In this document: positions 26,825-35,751 of the stretch, piece after piece
Numbering within the stretch: position 1 is the stretch's first letter
Layout: each line of letters begins with the position of its first letter
From: Neobacillus mesonae
GTDB taxonomy: Bacteria; Bacillota; Bacilli; Paenibacillales; Paenibacillaceae
Assembly: GCA_023715865.1 (NCBI GenBank)
Contig: JAMBOW010000004.1
Span: 1 to 64,000 of the forward strand
Reading direction: 5' to 3'
DNA length: 64,000 bases
Translations under genes and position numbers: made by a program
Notes under the pieces: model-generated
The model's input: only the letters and a program-made list of their open reading frames with translations
Told to the model about the DNA's origin: nothing
The model's database searches: none

Positions 26825-27331
26825 ATGGGTTACCATTTGGATAAGGCAATAAATAGACTTACTGCGATTACTAACAATTATGGTGAGAATAACAACTTAC
26901 AAAAAGAATCCCATCATGTATTAGCTAGTGAGTTCTTCAGAAGAGTTAATGCTTTCATAGAAACCTCCCATGCTCAGGTAGAGACATATCCGATATTTAG
27001 TGTTGCAAAAGCACTCGGCAAAAAAACGAACATAGACTTATTTAATCTTTGTCCCCAGATCAGGGGAATTAATCATCTTTATGTTAAAGCTGTATGTTAT
27101 GGTTACTTGGAACTCTCTGTTTTGGCTGATGAGTCAGATCGAGAGGCGAAAGATCACATAGAAATCTACGAGCCTATGATTAAACTTCTAGAAAGGAATG
27201 GAAGTTTCAATATTCGTCAAGGGGAATTAGTTGTCGGAAGATCATCTTACCCTATAGATTACTGGAGAAACCTGAATGTTTCGTCCAGCGATATAAGTGA
27301 TGATAATTTAGATCGATTGGATTCAAATTAG
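26825..27331 (+). CDS. Immunity-like protein, unknown family
   Basis: A 168-residue protein (MGYHLDKAINRLTAITNNYG...), mainly helical, with no membrane segment or signal. AAGGAG lies 7 bases before the ATG. Genes of this size and composition accompany toxin loci, and it closes the run of orphan immunity-like genes that starts at 22111. I do not recognise a family; the role is inferred from position. Confidence 0.55.
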   Translation: MGYHLDKAINRLTAITNNYGENNNLQKESHHVLASEFFRRVNAFIETSHAQVETYPIFSVAKALGKKTNIDLFNLCPQIRGINHLYVKAVCYGYLELSVLADESDREAKDHIEIYEPMIKLLERNGSFNIRQGELVVGRSSYPIDYWRNLNVSSSDISDDNLDRLDSN

Positions 27332-27365
27332 TCTAATAAACCGAATACTTGTACTAATCACTGCT

Positions 27366-27393
27366 AGGGCGGAGTGTATCTGCCCTTTTCTTA
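27366..27393 (+). terminator. Intrinsic terminator at the right end of the toxin/immunity island
   Basis: AGGGCGGA / TCTGCCCT stem with one G-T pair and a 5-base loop, followed by TTTTCTTATTT. Confidence 0.7.
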
Positions 27394-27431
27394 TTTGCGT
27401 TTTAATTTTAGCCGAAAGAAATAAAAAACTG

Positions 27432-27460
27432 TTGCCATGAAAACGCTTGTATAGTATATT
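27432..27460 (+). promoter_or_regulatory. Promoter of the LacI-family regulator gene at 27502
   Basis: TTGCCA, 17 bases, then TATATT. The spacer contains TGAAAACGCTTGTA (27438-27451), one base off a catabolite-response element. The start point would coincide with the palindrome at 27467. Confidence 0.65.
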
Positions 27461-27466
27461 CAGTTC

Positions 27467-27482
27467 ATAAAAACGTTTTTAT
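27467..27482. promoter_or_regulatory. 16-bp palindromic operator, copy 1
   Basis: ATAAAAACGTTTTTAT, a perfect palindrome with the central CG typical of LacI/GalR operators, lies on the probable start point of the LacI gene. The identical 16-mer recurs at 28907-28922 before the transporter operon. It is probably the site of the regulator itself. Confidence 0.75.
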
Positions 27483-27501
27483 AAAAAAAGGAAGACGGCA
27501 G

Positions 27502-28512
27502 ATGAGAAAGGTAACGATCAAAGATGTAGCAAGGGAGGCGGGAGTGTCCATCTCAACGGTCTCCAATGCGCTGAACGATGTCGATGTGCTGAACCCGGAG
27601 ACGAAGTCGCATATCCTGGATGTCGCCAAGCGCCTGAATTATGTGCCGAACATCAACGGCAAGCTGCTGAAATCAGGCAAGTCGAAGATGCTGGGTTTCT
27701 TTACGACAAGTGTGTCGGGGCCTTACTTCTATACGCTGGTCGAGACCATGTCTCGGGAATGTGACCGCCACGGCTATGGACTTAACATCTTCGTGACCAA
27801 GGATAAGCAGGTTATTATGAGCAATATTCTTGGCGGACGCGTGGACGGCGTCATTGTGTATGAAGAATTGAGAGTAGACGAGAACGACATTGAGATCATG
27901 GAGAAGAACAATATTAAGGCTGTATTTTTGGATCGAGAGATTCAGAATGAAACGATGGGAAGCATCATCTTCGATTCCTATGTGGATGCGTATGAAGCAA
28001 CGAAATACCTCATCAGTCTGGGCCATAAAAAAATTGCCTACATATCGGGCGTCGAGACGATGTTCGACAGCGAGCAGCGGAAAGCCGGCTATCTGGCAGC
28101 ACTGAAGGACTACGGACTTCCCGTCGATGAAGACTATATCCTTCAAGGGTATTTTGAAGAGGAAGGCTCATACGGCGCAGTCAAATCGTTTGTGAATGTG
28201 CAGGGGGGTAAGCTTCCTGACGCATTTCTCGCAGGGAATGACCTCAGCGCGATCGGGGCCATGCGTGCGCTTAAATCGCTCGGTTATGAGATTCCGCAGG
28301 ACATTAATGTCGTCGGATTTGATGATATCGACATTGCCCAGTATTTCACGCCTCCGCTCACTACGGTGCGGAACCAGATTGCAAGACAAGGCATGCTTGT
28401 CGTCAACCACTTGATCCGCATGATCCAGAAGAAGGAGCAGGGCAGACATGAGAAATTGCCGGGAGAACTGATTGTGAGGGGCTCAACTCAGATCAAAATG
28501 GTACGGGACTAA
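27502..28512 (+). CDS. LacI/GalR-family transcriptional regulator
   Basis: A 336-residue repressor. The N-terminal HTH and hinge helix (residues 3-57; TIKDVAREAGVSISTVSNALN, then KRLNYVPN) precede a periplasmic-binding-protein-like sensor domain (about 62-330; DGVIVYEE, FDSYVDAYEATKYLISLGHKKIAYISG, VVGFDDIDIAQYFTPPLTTV). It should bind a sugar and control its own gene and the importer plus GH30 operon downstream, since both carry the same palindrome. AAGGAAG precedes the ATG. The effector is likely a beta-glucoside or glucan oligosaccharide (inference from GH30). Confidence 0.92.
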   Translation: MRKVTIKDVAREAGVSISTVSNALNDVDVLNPETKSHILDVAKRLNYVPNINGKLLKSGKSKMLGFFTTSVSGPYFYTLVETMSRECDRHGYGLNIFVTKDKQVIMSNILGGRVDGVIVYEELRVDENDIEIMEKNNIKAVFLDREIQNETMGSIIFDSYVDAYEATKYLISLGHKKIAYISGVETMFDSEQRKAGYLAALKDYGLPVDEDYILQGYFEEEGSYGAVKSFVNVQGGKLPDAFLAGNDLSAIGAMRALKSLGYEIPQDINVVGFDDIDIAQYFTPPLTTVRNQIARQGMLVVNHLIRMIQKKEQGRHEKLPGELIVRGSTQIKMVRD

Positions 28513-28550
28513 CCTTTTAAACCAAAAGGGGAATTCCCACTCAGTTTAAT

Positions 28551-28564
28551 AGTAAACGCTTACA
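28551..28564. promoter_or_regulatory. Catabolite-response-element-like site
   Basis: Read on the minus strand it is TGTAAGCGTTTACT, one base from the CcpA consensus. It lies between the LacI gene and the transporter operon. Confidence 0.55.
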
Positions 28565-28906
28565 AAAACCGAAAGAGTTCTTAATACAACGAACTTTAAT
28601 TACCGAACAATGACTACTCTTAATGCTCACAACCTTTTAAATCTCTTATTATTATCTTTTATCTAATACTTATCTCATATCTTTTGCTTACCTAATTTTT
28701 ATCTAATACGAACCCATTGCTTTTAAGAACGCTCAGGTCTCTGTGTAATGCTAACTAGTTAACTTTGTTGAATTAATCATTGCCCCAGCATATGGAGCTG
28801 CGTTCCATTTTGAATTTTGTACTGCTGAATAACCACTATTGTTCTCTATAATGAGCAGGATTACTGGCATATCTCAATAAAAAACTGCATATTTTTTTAC
28901 TTAAAA

Positions 28907-28922
28907 ATAAAAACGTTTTTAT
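28907..28922. promoter_or_regulatory. 16-bp palindromic operator, copy 2
   Basis: ATAAAAACGTTTTTAT, identical to the copy at 27467. Here the palindrome extends perfectly for four more A/T pairs on each side (28903-28926). It lies 75 bases before the first permease gene. Confidence 0.75.
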
Positions 28923-28996
28923 TTTTTGAGTAAATATCAAATATGTACATTGATTTTTCTCTTTATTCAAGTTCTTAACGAAAAGGAGCGAAGTAC

Positions 28997-29992
28997 ATGA
29001 GTAAACCAGCGGCGATCCAGTCGGCTGAATCTTCACACACTGCTGTAAGGCCTCCCGCCAAGAAGCCTGCAGGACAGCGGATTAAACAATTTTTCGTGGA
29101 TTTCGTGAAGCAGTGGGAGCTTCAATCCATGATTCTTCCGGGCGTTATTTTTATGATTGTGTTCAACTTTATTCCGATTTACGGACTCACGATCGCCTTC
29201 AAGAGCTATACCGTCATCGACACCATCGACAGCGCGCCTTGGGTGGGGCTCGACAACTTCAAGATTATTATGACGGATCAGTATTTTTGGGACTCGGTCA
29301 TTAACACGCTTGGAATCAGCTTTCTGAAGCTGGCCATCGGGTTTGTCGTTCCTATCATTCTTGCGATCATGATTTATGAGCTGAGCGGCAGCCGGTTCAA
29401 AAAGTTTGTCCAGACCGTTTCTTATCTGCCGCACTTCCTGTCCTGGATCGTCCTTGGCGGTATGCTGATCACCTGGGTGTCGACGACAGGACTATTCAAT
29501 CAGATTTTGCTTACGCTGGGCATTATATCGCAGCCGCAGAACATTTTGCTCGACCCGAATAAATATTGGTGGATTGCTGTTCTATCGGATATTTGGAAGG
29601 AGGCAGGCTGGGGGACGATTCTGTATCTTGCTGTAATGGCCAAGATTGATCCTACCTACTATGAAGCAGCCAAGATCGACGGAGCGAACCGGCTTCGCCA
29701 GATTTGGAACATCACCATTCCGAACATGAAGATGATTATCAGCTTGAACCTGATCCTGACCGTAAGCGGACTGCTTGGCTCGAATCTGGATCAGACGCTT
29801 GTGCTTATGAACTCGCAGAACCGGGAAAAAGCAGAGGTCATTAACTCCTATGTGTATCGCATGGGGATGACGCAAGGCGACTTTTCTTATGCGACCGCAG
29901 TAGGTCTTGGCGTATCCATCGTCTCGGTCATTCTGCTGGTGACGGCGAACAAAATCACGAGCAAGCTGAATGATAATCAATCCGTTTTATAA
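28997..29992 (+). CDS. ABC sugar importer permease, LplB type
   Basis: A 331-residue membrane protein with six membrane segments after a hydrophilic N-terminal tail. The ABC permease EAA motif reads YYEAAKIDGANRLRQIWNITIP (about residues 221-242). The opening FNFIPIYGLTIAFKSY and WVGLDNF are hallmarks of the LplB family of oligosaccharide importers of Paenibacillus. It pairs with the LplC-type permease at 30048 and the lipoprotein at 31017. No ATPase is encoded here, so a shared MsmX-type ATPase is expected. AAGGAG precedes the ATG. Confidence 0.9.
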   Translation: MSKPAAIQSAESSHTAVRPPAKKPAGQRIKQFFVDFVKQWELQSMILPGVIFMIVFNFIPIYGLTIAFKSYTVIDTIDSAPWVGLDNFKIIMTDQYFWDSVINTLGISFLKLAIGFVVPIILAIMIYELSGSRFKKFVQTVSYLPHFLSWIVLGGMLITWVSTTGLFNQILLTLGIISQPQNILLDPNKYWWIAVLSDIWKEAGWGTILYLAVMAKIDPTYYEAAKIDGANRLRQIWNITIPNMKMIISLNLILTVSGLLGSNLDQTLVLMNSQNREKAEVINSYVYRMGMTQGDFSYATAVGLGVSIVSVILLVTANKITSKLNDNQSVL

Positions 29993-30047
29993 TGCATTTT
30001 CTCATAAATCCGGTCAGCAAGGCTTTATATAAGGGGGGGCAATACCT

Positions 30048-30935
30048 GTGAACTCAAAAGCAATTAAAGGAGATACCGACAGTCGGATATTCAATGCGGT
30101 TAACGTCACGCTGCTCGTCATTACGATGATTGTGATCATCGTTCCGCTCTGGAATGTCGTGATTTCATCCTTTGCTTCCAGCAGAGCTTTGGCGGCAGGA
30201 GGTTATATCTTCTGGCCATCGGAGCTGTCACTGGAGAATTACCAGGCTGTGTTTAGGGATTCATCGATTTGGCAGGCGTTTTTTATCTCGATTTCCAAGA
30301 CGGTTATCGGTGTTGTGACCCACGTGTTTTTCTGCGCGATGGTGGCTTATGGTCTCAGCAAAAAATACGTGCGCGGCCGCAAGCTTTACGTCTCGATGGG
30401 TGTCATTACAATGTTCTTTTCCGGAGGCATGATTCCTACATACCTTTTGATCAAGGATCTGGGTCTTCTCGACAGCTTCTGGGTGTACATCATTCCTGCG
30501 CTGCTCAGCTTTTATGATGTGGTTATTCTGATGAACTTCTTCCGCGGTGTGCCGGAATCTCTAGAGGAATCCGCGAAGATTGACGGGGCCGGGGATTGGA
30601 AGGTCTTCCTCAAAATCTTCATTCCGCTGTCCATGCCTGCGATGGCGACGATCGCTCTTTTTAACGGGGTCGGTCAGTGGAACGATTTTATGACAACAAA
30701 GCTCTATGTAACGAATGAAGCACTGTATCCCTTACAGATGAAGCTGTATGAAATTATTGTGCAGTCCCAGACGCAATCCATGCAAAATGTCGGAGGCTCA
30801 GTTGTGATTGAAACCGCCACCAAAGGCGTTCAGCTCGCCACGATCGTCATTACGACGCTGCCGATTGTCATCATTTATCCGCTGCTGCAGCGGTATTTCA
30901 TTTCGGGTATGATGCTCGGGGCTGTTAAAGAGTAG
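30048..30935 (+). CDS. ABC sugar importer permease, LplC/YtcP type
   Basis: A 295-residue membrane protein with six membrane segments. It has the EAA motif LEESAKIDGAGDWKVFLKIFIP (about residues 172-193) and the C-terminal LQRYFISGMMLGAVKE typical of the second permease of LplBC importers. It starts with GTG at 30048 behind AAGGGGGGG. It forms the membrane channel with the permease at 28997. The substrate is probably a glucan-derived oligosaccharide, judged from the GH30 gene in the same operon. Confidence 0.9.
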   Translation: MNSKAIKGDTDSRIFNAVNVTLLVITMIVIIVPLWNVVISSFASSRALAAGGYIFWPSELSLENYQAVFRDSSIWQAFFISISKTVIGVVTHVFFCAMVAYGLSKKYVRGRKLYVSMGVITMFFSGGMIPTYLLIKDLGLLDSFWVYIIPALLSFYDVVILMNFFRGVPESLEESAKIDGAGDWKVFLKIFIPLSMPAMATIALFNGVGQWNDFMTTKLYVTNEALYPLQMKLYEIIVQSQTQSMQNVGGSVVIETATKGVQLATIVITTLPIVIIYPLLQRYFISGMMLGAVKE

Positions 30936-31016
30936 GCATCACAGGCAGTACAACATAGATTGAGCAATTGTTTCTAATGTGGAAAGCGCTTCAATAAAAA
31001 GAGGAGGGTAAGCAAA

Positions 31017-32657
31017 ATGTCAAAGAGAAACAACAGATTTGGCAAAAAAGGATTCACCCTGACGGCGGTTATGATGTCGGTGATGCTGCTTGTAAGTGCA
31101 TGCGGCGGAGGAGGCTCCGGTTCCAAAGAGGAGAACTGGATTTCCATTGAAGATCGTTACACACCGGATGCAAGCAAGCCTGCCTGGCAGCTCGATACGA
31201 AAGAAGAAACGACTCAGTTGACCTGGTATGTGAATGCAGATTGGTGGAACACCGATTACGGCAATGATGTGGTAACGAAGAAAATCAAAGAGGATTTGAA
31301 CATTGATATCAAATTTATTACGGGTGACGATACGAAGCTGAACACGTTTTTTGCGGGAGGAGACATGCCGGACCTAATCACAACCTTCGGTATCAATTCT
31401 CCAGTGGTGCAAAAGGCGTCAACCTGGGCGCTGCCTTTGAACGATTTGGCTGAAAAATATGACCCTTACTTTAACACCGTGGCGGCGCAGGATACGCTGA
31501 ACTGGTTCCAGCTCGCAGACGGCAAAACCTATGGCTATCCGAACTATTCGAATACGCAAGAGGATTACAATGAAGGAACGATCCCGGCGAAGACAGCATT
31601 CATCATTCGCAAGGATGTGTATGAAGCACTCGGAAGTCCAAGTGTAAATACGCCGGAGGAGTTTCAGTCCGTTATGAAGGACATTAAGGCACAGTTCCCT
31701 GAACTGATTCCATTTGGCTTTAACTCGATCGGCGAAGGTACCGGCTCCTTGGGAGATGTGCTGCAGGATTTCATTGGAGTGCCGCTTGAGGATGGAAACG
31801 GCGGGTTTTACAACCGCAATCTGGACGAAGATTATCTGGCTTGGCTGAAAACATTAAATCTGGTATATCGCGACGGCAGTATTAGCGATGACAGCTTTGC
31901 AGATGATGGAACCGCCTTTGAGGAAAAAGTGAAATCTGGTAAATATGCGACCCTCATGCTCGACGGCACGCCGCAGCAAGGGGGCAACCTGCAGATCTTT
32001 ATGACTGCAAATCCTGGCAAAGAGTACATGGCCATTGACGGACCGCAGAGCACGGCGGGCAACGAGCCGAAGTTGAACCAATCGGGAATCTCCGGCTGGA
32101 TGGTGAGCTTTATCACGAAGCAAAATGCAGATCCTGCGAAGTCCATGCAGCTGTTCACCTATCTCCTGAGTGAAGAGGGACAAATGCTGATGAACTACGG
32201 GATTGAAGGTGAAACGTATGTGAAGAACGCGGACGGAACCGTTCAGTTTACTCCGGAAGTGAAAGACATTCAGCAAAACAATGCCGATCAGTTCAAAAAG
32301 GAATACCGCATGGGTGAATTTATGTTCTTTGGTCATGACAAGCATAAAACGCTGAGTGAGGATGCATTCCCAGAGTCGATCAAGCAAATGCAGGCATGGG
32401 GAGAAGGGAAGCTTGTGCCTCACTTTATTCTGGAGAATATTGATCCGGATCAAGGTACCCCCGAAGCTCGTGCACTTACTGCCGTTAACACCAAATGGAA
32501 CACGTCGATGGTCAGCATGATCCGTGCAAAGGACGATGCACAGTTTGAAGCGGTCCTGAATGAATACAAAGCGTTCCTTGATGCGAACAGCTGGGATAAG
32601 ATTGTAGAAATTCGCAGCGAAAAAATGAAGGCCAACAAAGAAAAGCTCGGTCTGTAA
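31017..32657 (+). CDS. Extracellular sugar-binding lipoprotein of ABC importer (LipO type)
   Basis: A 546-residue lipoprotein. A signal peptide ends in the lipobox LVSAC (Cys near residue 28), followed by a Gly/Ser linker. The mature part is a type 1 solute-binding fold (LTWYVNADWWNTDYGNDVV, DMPDLITTFG, YGYPNYSNTQEDYNEG...). It captures the sugar outside the membrane for the permeases at 28997 and 30048. GAGGAGGG precedes the ATG. An AT-rich and cre-like stretch (GGAAAGCGCTTCA at 30981-30993) stands in the 81-base gap before it and may allow extra control. Confidence 0.9.
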   Translation: MSKRNNRFGKKGFTLTAVMMSVMLLVSACGGGGSGSKEENWISIEDRYTPDASKPAWQLDTKEETTQLTWYVNADWWNTDYGNDVVTKKIKEDLNIDIKFITGDDTKLNTFFAGGDMPDLITTFGINSPVVQKASTWALPLNDLAEKYDPYFNTVAAQDTLNWFQLADGKTYGYPNYSNTQEDYNEGTIPAKTAFIIRKDVYEALGSPSVNTPEEFQSVMKDIKAQFPELIPFGFNSIGEGTGSLGDVLQDFIGVPLEDGNGGFYNRNLDEDYLAWLKTLNLVYRDGSISDDSFADDGTAFEEKVKSGKYATLMLDGTPQQGGNLQIFMTANPGKEYMAIDGPQSTAGNEPKLNQSGISGWMVSFITKQNADPAKSMQLFTYLLSEEGQMLMNYGIEGETYVKNADGTVQFTPEVKDIQQNNADQFKKEYRMGEFMFFGHDKHKTLSEDAFPESIKQMQAWGEGKLVPHFILENIDPDQGTPEARALTAVNTKWNTSMVSMIRAKDDAQFEAVLNEYKAFLDANSWDKIVEIRSEKMKANKEKLGL

Positions 32658-32681
32658 AAAAAGGATACGGAGGAAAGCAGC

Positions 32682-34025
32682 ATGCGGAATTTGACCATCT
32701 ATGAGTCTAGTGGAGAACATTCCTTATTTGTGAAAAAGACGATCGATCAGCTGGCACAGCCTGAACCACAGGTTGAGAAGCATATCATCACGATCAATGA
32801 GCAGGAGCAGTATCAGGAAATGGACGGCTTCGGAGCCTCCTTCACCGATTCGGCGGCCTATCTGATTCATCAGGTGCTGACACCGGAGCAGCAGGAAGAG
32901 CTGCTGCCGATGCTCTTTGATGCCGAGCAAGGAATTGGTCTGTCGGTCATTCGAAATCCGATGGGAGCCTCAGACTATGCCCGGGATTTCTACAGCTATA
33001 ATGACCTGCCGGAAGGCGAAACCGATCCAGAGCTTGCGCAATTCTCCATTGCCCATGATGAGGAGGATATTATTCCTCTTATGAAAGAGGCTGTGCGGCT
33101 GAATCCGCAGCTCAAGCTGATGGGCTCCCCATGGAGCCCGCCCGGCTGGATGAAGACAAGCGGATCCATGATCGGTGGTGAGCTGAAAGAGAAATATTAT
33201 GCAGCATACGCCGATTATTTCGTCCGGTATATCCAGTCCTATGCAGAGCATGGACTCCCGGTATACGCAATTACACCGCAGAACGAATCTCTGTACTCAC
33301 CGGGTCATTATCCAGGGATGATTTTCCCGGCAGAGGATCAGTCGACGTTCATCAGGGACCATCTAAAACCAAAGTTCACTGACAACGGGATTGACACCAA
33401 AATATTGTGCTATGATCACAACTGGGATAAACCCGATTACCCGCTGACGGTGCTTGAGCAGGCACAGGATGCTGTGGATGGTGTAGCCTGGCACTGGTAT
33501 GGAGGACGCCCAACGGCACAGACAGAAGTGTTCAATGCATTTCCGGGTAAAGAGGTGCACTTCACGGAAGGCTCCGGCGGTGAATGGATTCCTCCGTTTG
33601 AGCAGGCTTTCTCTAATGTCATGCGTACAGGAATTGAGATTTTGCGTAATTACAGCAAATCCTTTGTACTCTGGAACATGGCCTTGGATGAGAAGAACGG
33701 ACCGACTGTACCTGGATTCGGCAAGAGTACCTGCCGCGGTATTGTGACGGTTAATCAGGAGACGCGTGAGCTGACGTACACACTTGATTATTATGCGTTA
33801 GCCCATTTCAGCAAGCATATCCGGCCAAAAGCTGTGCGTATCGGCTCAAACAGCGATGAAACGCTGCGCTCCGCAGCCTTTAAGAACACGGATGGCTCCA
33901 TCGCGGTCGTCCTGTTTAATGACTGTGATGAGGCGAACAACGTTGAGGTTCAGATGCCTGGAGCAGATGCAGTAAGCTTCCGTATGGAAGCGAAAAGTGC
34001 AGTGACTTTAGCGTTTGCTCAGTAA
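32682..34025 (+). CDS. GH30-family glycosidase (glucosylceramidase/beta-glucosidase-like)
   Basis: A 447-residue protein without a signal peptide, so cytoplasmic. The GH30 fold signs are MDGFGASFTDSAAYL at the start, GSPWSPPGWMKTSG, the acid/base Glu202 in TPQNE and the nucleophile Glu296 in HFTEGSGG; a C-terminal beta domain closes it. GH30 enzymes cut beta-1,6-glucans, beta-glucosides, glucosylceramide or xylans by subfamily. Cytoplasmic location and the importer upstream suggest hydrolysis of imported beta-glucan oligosaccharides (inference). GGAGG precedes the ATG; a terminator follows. Confidence 0.9.
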   Translation: MRNLTIYESSGEHSLFVKKTIDQLAQPEPQVEKHIITINEQEQYQEMDGFGASFTDSAAYLIHQVLTPEQQEELLPMLFDAEQGIGLSVIRNPMGASDYARDFYSYNDLPEGETDPELAQFSIAHDEEDIIPLMKEAVRLNPQLKLMGSPWSPPGWMKTSGSMIGGELKEKYYAAYADYFVRYIQSYAEHGLPVYAITPQNESLYSPGHYPGMIFPAEDQSTFIRDHLKPKFTDNGIDTKILCYDHNWDKPDYPLTVLEQAQDAVDGVAWHWYGGRPTAQTEVFNAFPGKEVHFTEGSGGEWIPPFEQAFSNVMRTGIEILRNYSKSFVLWNMALDEKNGPTVPGFGKSTCRGIVTVNQETRELTYTLDYYALAHFSKHIRPKAVRIGSNSDETLRSAAFKNTDGSIAVVLFNDCDEANNVEVQMPGADAVSFRMEAKSAVTLAFAQ

Positions 34026-34070
34026 GCAATACCCTTTCATTCATTGCAGGTACATTGATAAGAAGATCAT

Positions 34071-34110
34071 AGGTGAGGGATCCCAATGCAGGGTATCCCT
34101 CACCTATTTT
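34071..34110 (+). terminator. Strong intrinsic terminator of the importer/GH30 operon
   Basis: Perfect 11-bp stem AGGTGAGGGAT / ATCCCTCACCT followed by ATTTTT. Confidence 0.85.
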
Positions 34111-34220
34111 TGGATTACACGGAAACAACATTCTTAAACGAATCTTAAACTCGGGTAGAGGTGTAGTTTAAACTCGGCATGATAAGCTGGTGTTCATTAC
34201 GACCGAGGGGTGTTAAATGA

Positions 34221-35624
34221 ATGAAACGATTTTCTAAAAAGATATTATTGTCTACCGCCATTAGCAGCTTAAGTCTTATGTCCATTGGGCAAACAGCTTA
34301 TATGTCAGGAGCACCGCTTGCAGCAGTGGAGACGCAATCAGGATCTGTTGAGGAGCAAATGATAAAGCTTTGGAAGGATGAGGTCAGAAAGAGTGCTCAC
34401 ACTATTGCGTCCGTCAAACCGCTTGAACATGATGAGTATTCGGACCTGAATTTTCTCAAATCTATTTTGGAAGACAAACGAATGGTAAGCCTAGGGGAGG
34501 CATCGCATGGTGCCGCAGAGTATAATTCGATGAAAGTCAGGCTCGTGAAATTCCTGCATGAGAAGCTTGGATATAATGTGATTGCCTTTGAATCCAATCT
34601 GGCAGATACGGCTGTTGCTTATGCTCAAATACATAAGACCACACCCAATGAGCTCATGAAAAACTCAATCTATGGAGTTTGGCAGGTGGAAGAGAACCTG
34701 GCTTTATTTGAATATATTGCAGAGCAAAGCAAGACAGATCATCCGCTTATTTTGACAGGAGTTGACTCCCAAGGGACAACGGAGCTGTTTATCGAATTTG
34801 TGGAGGATTGGTTTAGGAAGGTTGATCCGGCTAAGGCGAAGGCTTTTGCGCAAACAGAACGCTGGTATTTAATGCTTAACATGATGGACGATGTAGACCA
34901 ATTTGGTATCCAGAAAGAGCAGATGAAGCAGAAATATACGATTTTTCAAAAGTTTGTTCGAGACAATAAGGAAGAACTAAAGAAAGTGTACATAGAGCAA
35001 CCTGAACTGGTTTCCATATTGGAAAGAGTTCTGCAGAACAGGATGGATATGCTCGATCACTATCATGTTCATATGGTTAATCTCCTCGCTGGAATTGACT
35101 CAGAGGGCGAATTCAAGCAGGCAAGCTATGAGCGAGACCGCGTAATGGCAGGCAATTTAACCTGGCTGGCAGAAACCGTGTATCCGGATGAGAAGATGAT
35201 TGTATGGGGACATAATTACCATATCAGAAAAAATAATTCGACTATGATCACTGAGCATAACGGCTATGATTACAATAATGACCCATATCCGACCATGGGA
35301 GAGATGCTTCCTTATTCACTTAAGCAGGCAGGGTATGTTATAGGCTTATATGCCAACGAAGGAAGCTCCAACAAGAACAATGGGGTGGCGGAGGAAATTA
35401 TGCCGCACGAGCCAGGCAGTCTTGAGGATATTTTGGGTGAAATCCAAGGCCCAGCCAGCTTTATTAACATGAAGGAAATGGAGTTAAGTCCATCGACTGC
35501 TTGGATGTATACACCTCGTATTGCCAAAGCATGGGGAGTTCTGGATGAAAGAATGATCCCTCGCGATCAATACGACGGAATATTAATGATGGATCAAATT
35601 CATCCTTCTAACCGGTTAGAATAG
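34221..35624 (+). CDS. Erythromycin-esterase-family protein, exported
   Basis: A 467-residue protein of the Ere superfamily. An N-terminal signal peptide (about 30 residues, KKILLSTAISSLSLMSIG) indicates export. The core motif SLGEASHGAAEY (Glu93, His96), NVIAFESN, and WGHNYHIRKN (about 335-345) match the metal-independent Ere fold, in which the first His acts as base. Known Ere enzymes hydrolyse macrolide lactones in the cytoplasm, but most family members have unknown substrates, and an exported one need not confer resistance. GAGGGGTG lies before the ATG. It is monocistronic with its own terminator. Confidence 0.82.
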   Translation: MKRFSKKILLSTAISSLSLMSIGQTAYMSGAPLAAVETQSGSVEEQMIKLWKDEVRKSAHTIASVKPLEHDEYSDLNFLKSILEDKRMVSLGEASHGAAEYNSMKVRLVKFLHEKLGYNVIAFESNLADTAVAYAQIHKTTPNELMKNSIYGVWQVEENLALFEYIAEQSKTDHPLILTGVDSQGTTELFIEFVEDWFRKVDPAKAKAFAQTERWYLMLNMMDDVDQFGIQKEQMKQKYTIFQKFVRDNKEELKKVYIEQPELVSILERVLQNRMDMLDHYHVHMVNLLAGIDSEGEFKQASYERDRVMAGNLTWLAETVYPDEKMIVWGHNYHIRKNNSTMITEHNGYDYNNDPYPTMGEMLPYSLKQAGYVIGLYANEGSSNKNNGVAEEIMPHEPGSLEDILGEIQGPASFINMKEMELSPSTAWMYTPRIAKAWGVLDERMIPRDQYDGILMMDQIHPSNRLE

Positions 35625-35633
35625 TATAGAAGA

Positions 35634-35668
35634 AGACGGCTGTCCAAAGTGATCAGCTGTCTTTTTTT
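35634..35668 (+). terminator. Intrinsic terminator
   Basis: AGACGGCTG / CAGCTGTCT stem (one G-T pair) followed by seven T residues. Confidence 0.8.
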
Positions 35669-35751
35669 ACTTATAAAGCAGGGTAGCAGCCAAAGTACGT
35701 TTTCTATATATAGGCATATGATGGATAAAAAAGCATAAGGGAGAGACGAAA

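Larger units (their letters stand above)
28513..28996. other. Regulatory intergenic region before the importer/GH30 operon
   Basis: About 480 bases with no gene. It contains a cre-like site (28551), a TATAAT at 28847-28852 with a weak -35, and the operator copy at 28907. The long AT-rich stretch with repeated TATCT(A/C)AT words at 28650-28720 has no other obvious content. Confidence 0.5.
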
